A stretch of 64,000 nucleotides of DNA from Theropithecus gelada (lineage: Eukaryota; Chordata; Mammalia; Primates; Cercopithecidae): positions 118,780,021-118,844,020 of the forward strand of contig NC_037669.1 of the NCBI RefSeq assembly GCF_003255815.1, in the 5' to 3' direction. A program made the position numbers and the translations under genes. How positions within the stretch are numbered: position 1 is the stretch's first letter; the number at the start of each line of letters is the position of its first letter. This document shows, piece after piece, positions 61,936-64,000 of this stretch. The notes below the pieces were generated by a model that was not told where the DNA came from, did no database searches, and saw only the letters and a program-made list of their open reading frames with translations.

Positions 61936-62909
61936 AAGATGCACTAATGCCCAGAATGGCAAAACTTGGTGTTAGTATCATTACCGCCTCACTGCTCATC
62001 TCCCCAGGCAATATCTCCCACCCATACTAAACACCCAAACGTCACTGTTACCCCTAGCAACTACAGAATCATGGGAAGGCAGAACAGATGAAGTTTGGAA
62101 AGCTACTAAATAACAGTTGTGGGCTAACAGCCAGGTTATCAGACAAGCAAATGCTACCCAAATCAAGCTTCTTACCTGCATTTCTACATCAGCTACAATG
62201 GTCTTGGTGTATCTCTACATTCCAAGTCTTCATGCATCCTTTGTAAATACTAAGTATCGGGGTACTTAGGTTGACAAAGTAACTACATTAACCACATATC
62301 ATACCTCTACATCACTATCACCAAGAACAACAGTATTCCAAATATTAGACTCATAACTCTAAAGAAACAATTTCCTCCCCTCACTCTCTGGGAAAAAAGA
62401 AAGAAAGAAAAATTTTGCAGAGAAATAAAGTGGGAAGCCAGTGTTCTAATATAAACATGACAAGCCCAATTCTATCACTGCAATATACTTTCTGACTTCA
62501 GTACAAAAATCTTTTCTGACCATCTGGAGCTACTCCAGGCATGAGGCCAAAACTTTGTAATTCCTTTTCAAAGTAAATGACAGATCAGTAACTGCCACGT
62601 TGCTAATGCACAGCCAAAGGGAGCACCTCATATCCTATTCAATGCTCCCTGGAGTTTTACACATGTAGTAAAAACAAAGTGCTTCCAAATAAATCTGCCC
62701 ACTTTCCAATATTCCAAACTGAACAGCGATCCTGTCACTTTTGCACAAGGCGGCATTTTTTCGAGTGTGATCCTTTTACCCTATTTCACACACAGGAAGT
62801 AGGACTTCAAGTTTCACTAGAAACAGCCATATCTACACTAAAATGAATCCTAAGGATGTCCACTACTGTTTCAGTTCTCCAGAAATGGCACATAGGAGTC
62901 TACCAAAAC
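61936..62909. other. Intronic sequence without recognised elements
   Basis: A short (GAAA)n run near 62396-62410 is all that stands out. Confidence 0.4.
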
Positions 62910-63204
62910 TTTTTTTTTCTTTTGAGACAGAGTCTAGCTCTGTCGCCCAGGCTGGAGTGCAGTGGCGTGATCCTGGCTCACTGCAACCTCCGCCTCCCGG
63001 GTTCAAGCAATTCTCCTGCCTCAGCCTCCTGAGTAGCTGGGACTACAAGCATGTGCCACCACGCCTGGCTAATTTTTTGTATTTTTAGTAGAGACGGGGT
63101 TTCACCATGTTGGTCAGGGTGGTCTCGAACTCCTGACCTCATGATCCGTCCACCTCGGCCTCCCAAAGTGCTGAGATTACAGGCGCGAGCCACCGCATGT
63201 GGCC
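62910..63204 (-). mobile_element. AluS element
   Basis: Full-length reverse Alu. Flanks TCTACCAAAACTTTT and CCTACCAGAAATTTT (63205-63219) are degenerate target-site copies. Confidence 0.92.
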
Positions 63205-63374
63205 CCTACCAGAAATTTTAAGAGTCTGTTCCCAGCAGTGCCTGAGATGCGTATAAGGTTGCAATAAACATGGGGTCACATATATACAGGGCAACAGAGT
63301 TGAACTCAAGATCAATGGTGACCCATAAAGTTGGTGGACACTTCTTTTTAAACCCCACTGACTAGCAGAATCAC

Positions 63375-63470
63375 TTTCTTCTTTCATCCAACACACCAAA
63401 TGGAGAGCCTACTATGTGCCAGGTACTACAGTGATGAATGAAATCAAATCTCCCAACACCTTTGCCAAAA
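63375..63470 (-). repeat. L2 LINE 3' relic
   Basis: GAGAGCCTACTATGTGCCAG and GTACTACAGTGATGAATGAA follow reverse L2 3'-end order. Confidence 0.6.
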
Positions 63471-63760
63471 ATATAAATTTGAAGAGCCCAAAAACCAGTT
63501 TCATTTAATACACCATTGATAATAAGCGCCACTTGAAAGCTCAGAGGCTAAAATTTGACAATCTTCCCCTGGAGCATATTGAGTAGAAAGATAGCAGCCA
63601 GCAATGGCTATGGACTTCCTACATTTCAAAGAAATGAAAGTTATCTCTGAAGTCACTCTTTGCATTGGGGAGCTGTCTTATCCTTTTAAGTAAAACATTT
63701 TAAAACTGAACAACCTGAAAACTCATCTGTTAGCAAACTGTTTCTTACAAAGACAAGTTA

Positions 63761-63818
63761 ACAGGAGTTTTACAGATGAATAAAAGATGACAGGAGTTTT
63801 ACAGATGAATAAAAGATG
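63761..63818. repeat. Perfect tandem duplication, 2 x 29 bp
   Basis: The unit beginning ACAGGAGTTTTACAGATGAA occurs at 63761-63789 and 63790-63818 with no mismatch. Confidence 0.95.
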
Positions 63819-63899
63819 AGTAAATAGTAGCTGGCCACTAATCACAAAATTAAGCAGCAGATAGATTATAAATAAAAATATAAAACAGGTCATTATGGG

Positions 63900-64000
63900 G
63901 CTGACTTAGTCCATCTGGTCTGCTTTAACAAAATATCTTAGCCTGGGTAATTTACAAACAACAGAAATTCATTTCTTATAGTTCTCGGGGTTGGTAAGTC
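63900..64000 (-). mobile_element. MaLR-type LTR fragment (ERVL-MaLR), cut by window edge
   Basis: CTTAGTCCATCTGGTCTGCT, TTAGCCTGGGTAATTTACAA and ATTCATTTCTTATAGTTCTC resemble the reverse complement of an MLT1/MST LTR 3' end. No viral coding sequence is visible. Confidence 0.6.

Larger units (their letters stand above)
15619..64000 (-). other. FNDC3B: FNDC3B intron upstream of first coding exon (partial)
   Basis: Everything on the higher-coordinate side of the acceptor is upstream of the coding exon in transcript terms. There is no CpG-rich promoter-like stretch, so the main promoter and leader exon should lie beyond position 64000. Alternative untranslated exons could be hidden here but cannot be called without transcript data. 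Confidence 0.75.

Noticed and set aside
1..64000. Search for CRISPR arrays, operons, tRNA, snRNA or rRNA genes
   Set aside because: No regularly spaced repeats, cloverleaf-like stretches or recognisable small RNA genes were seen; the DNA is a mammalian intron.

Overview
This is primate nuclear DNA. It is AT-rich, intron-dominated and saturated with Alu, L1, MIR, L2 and old DNA-transposon relics. I see no operons, CpG island or complete gene. One real exon is present: the first coding exon of FNDC3B (fibronectin type III domain containing 3B, also called FAD104) on the minus strand, coding bases 15480-15590. Positions 15619-64000 are therefore the intron upstream of that exon, and 1-15479 the intron downstream of it. 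The FNDC3B promoter and the other coding exons were not found and should lie outside the window.

The species is probably an Old World monkey rather than human. The youngest repeat, the Alu at 58926-59228, has a perfect 15-bp target-site duplication and the spellings I associate with the cercopithecid-specific AluYR branch: CTCAAGCCTG near its start, GAGACGGGC, and GAGATCCGGCC instead of the human GAGATCGCGCC. This rests on my memory of the subfamilies and is an inference.

Layout. 1-15479 (downstream intron): Alus at 398, 3966, 5033, 6504, 7382, 11185 and 13342, MIR and L2 relics, an L1M 3' end split by an Alu (10950-11815), and a 32-bp tandem duplication (6267-6330). 15480-15618: FNDC3B exon. 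15619-22160 (upstream intron): three Alus and an Alu fragment. 22161-30030: a repeat-poor block. 30030-34740: L1M/L1ME 3' ends, a three-deep nest (MER20-like element, L1M, AluS) and a head-to-tail AluJ pair. 34741-43430: a Tigger-type element with TA duplications, a MADE1 half-copy, and a TG/TA microsatellite joined to an AluJ. 43431-54917: two Alus, sparse relics, and an unexplained protein-like open frame on the minus strand (48039-48287). 54918-64000: AluY, hAT, MIRs, L1M, a very short L1 insertion, the AluYR-like element, more Alus and, at the edge, a MaLR-type LTR fragment.

I found no convincing new biological system. The observations most worth following are the upstream AUG overlapping the FNDC3B start, the inverted Alus around that exon, the AluYR-like insertion, the nested transposons, and the open frame near 48.1 kb. 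Many other open frames in this window are Alu translations or chance and were left out.
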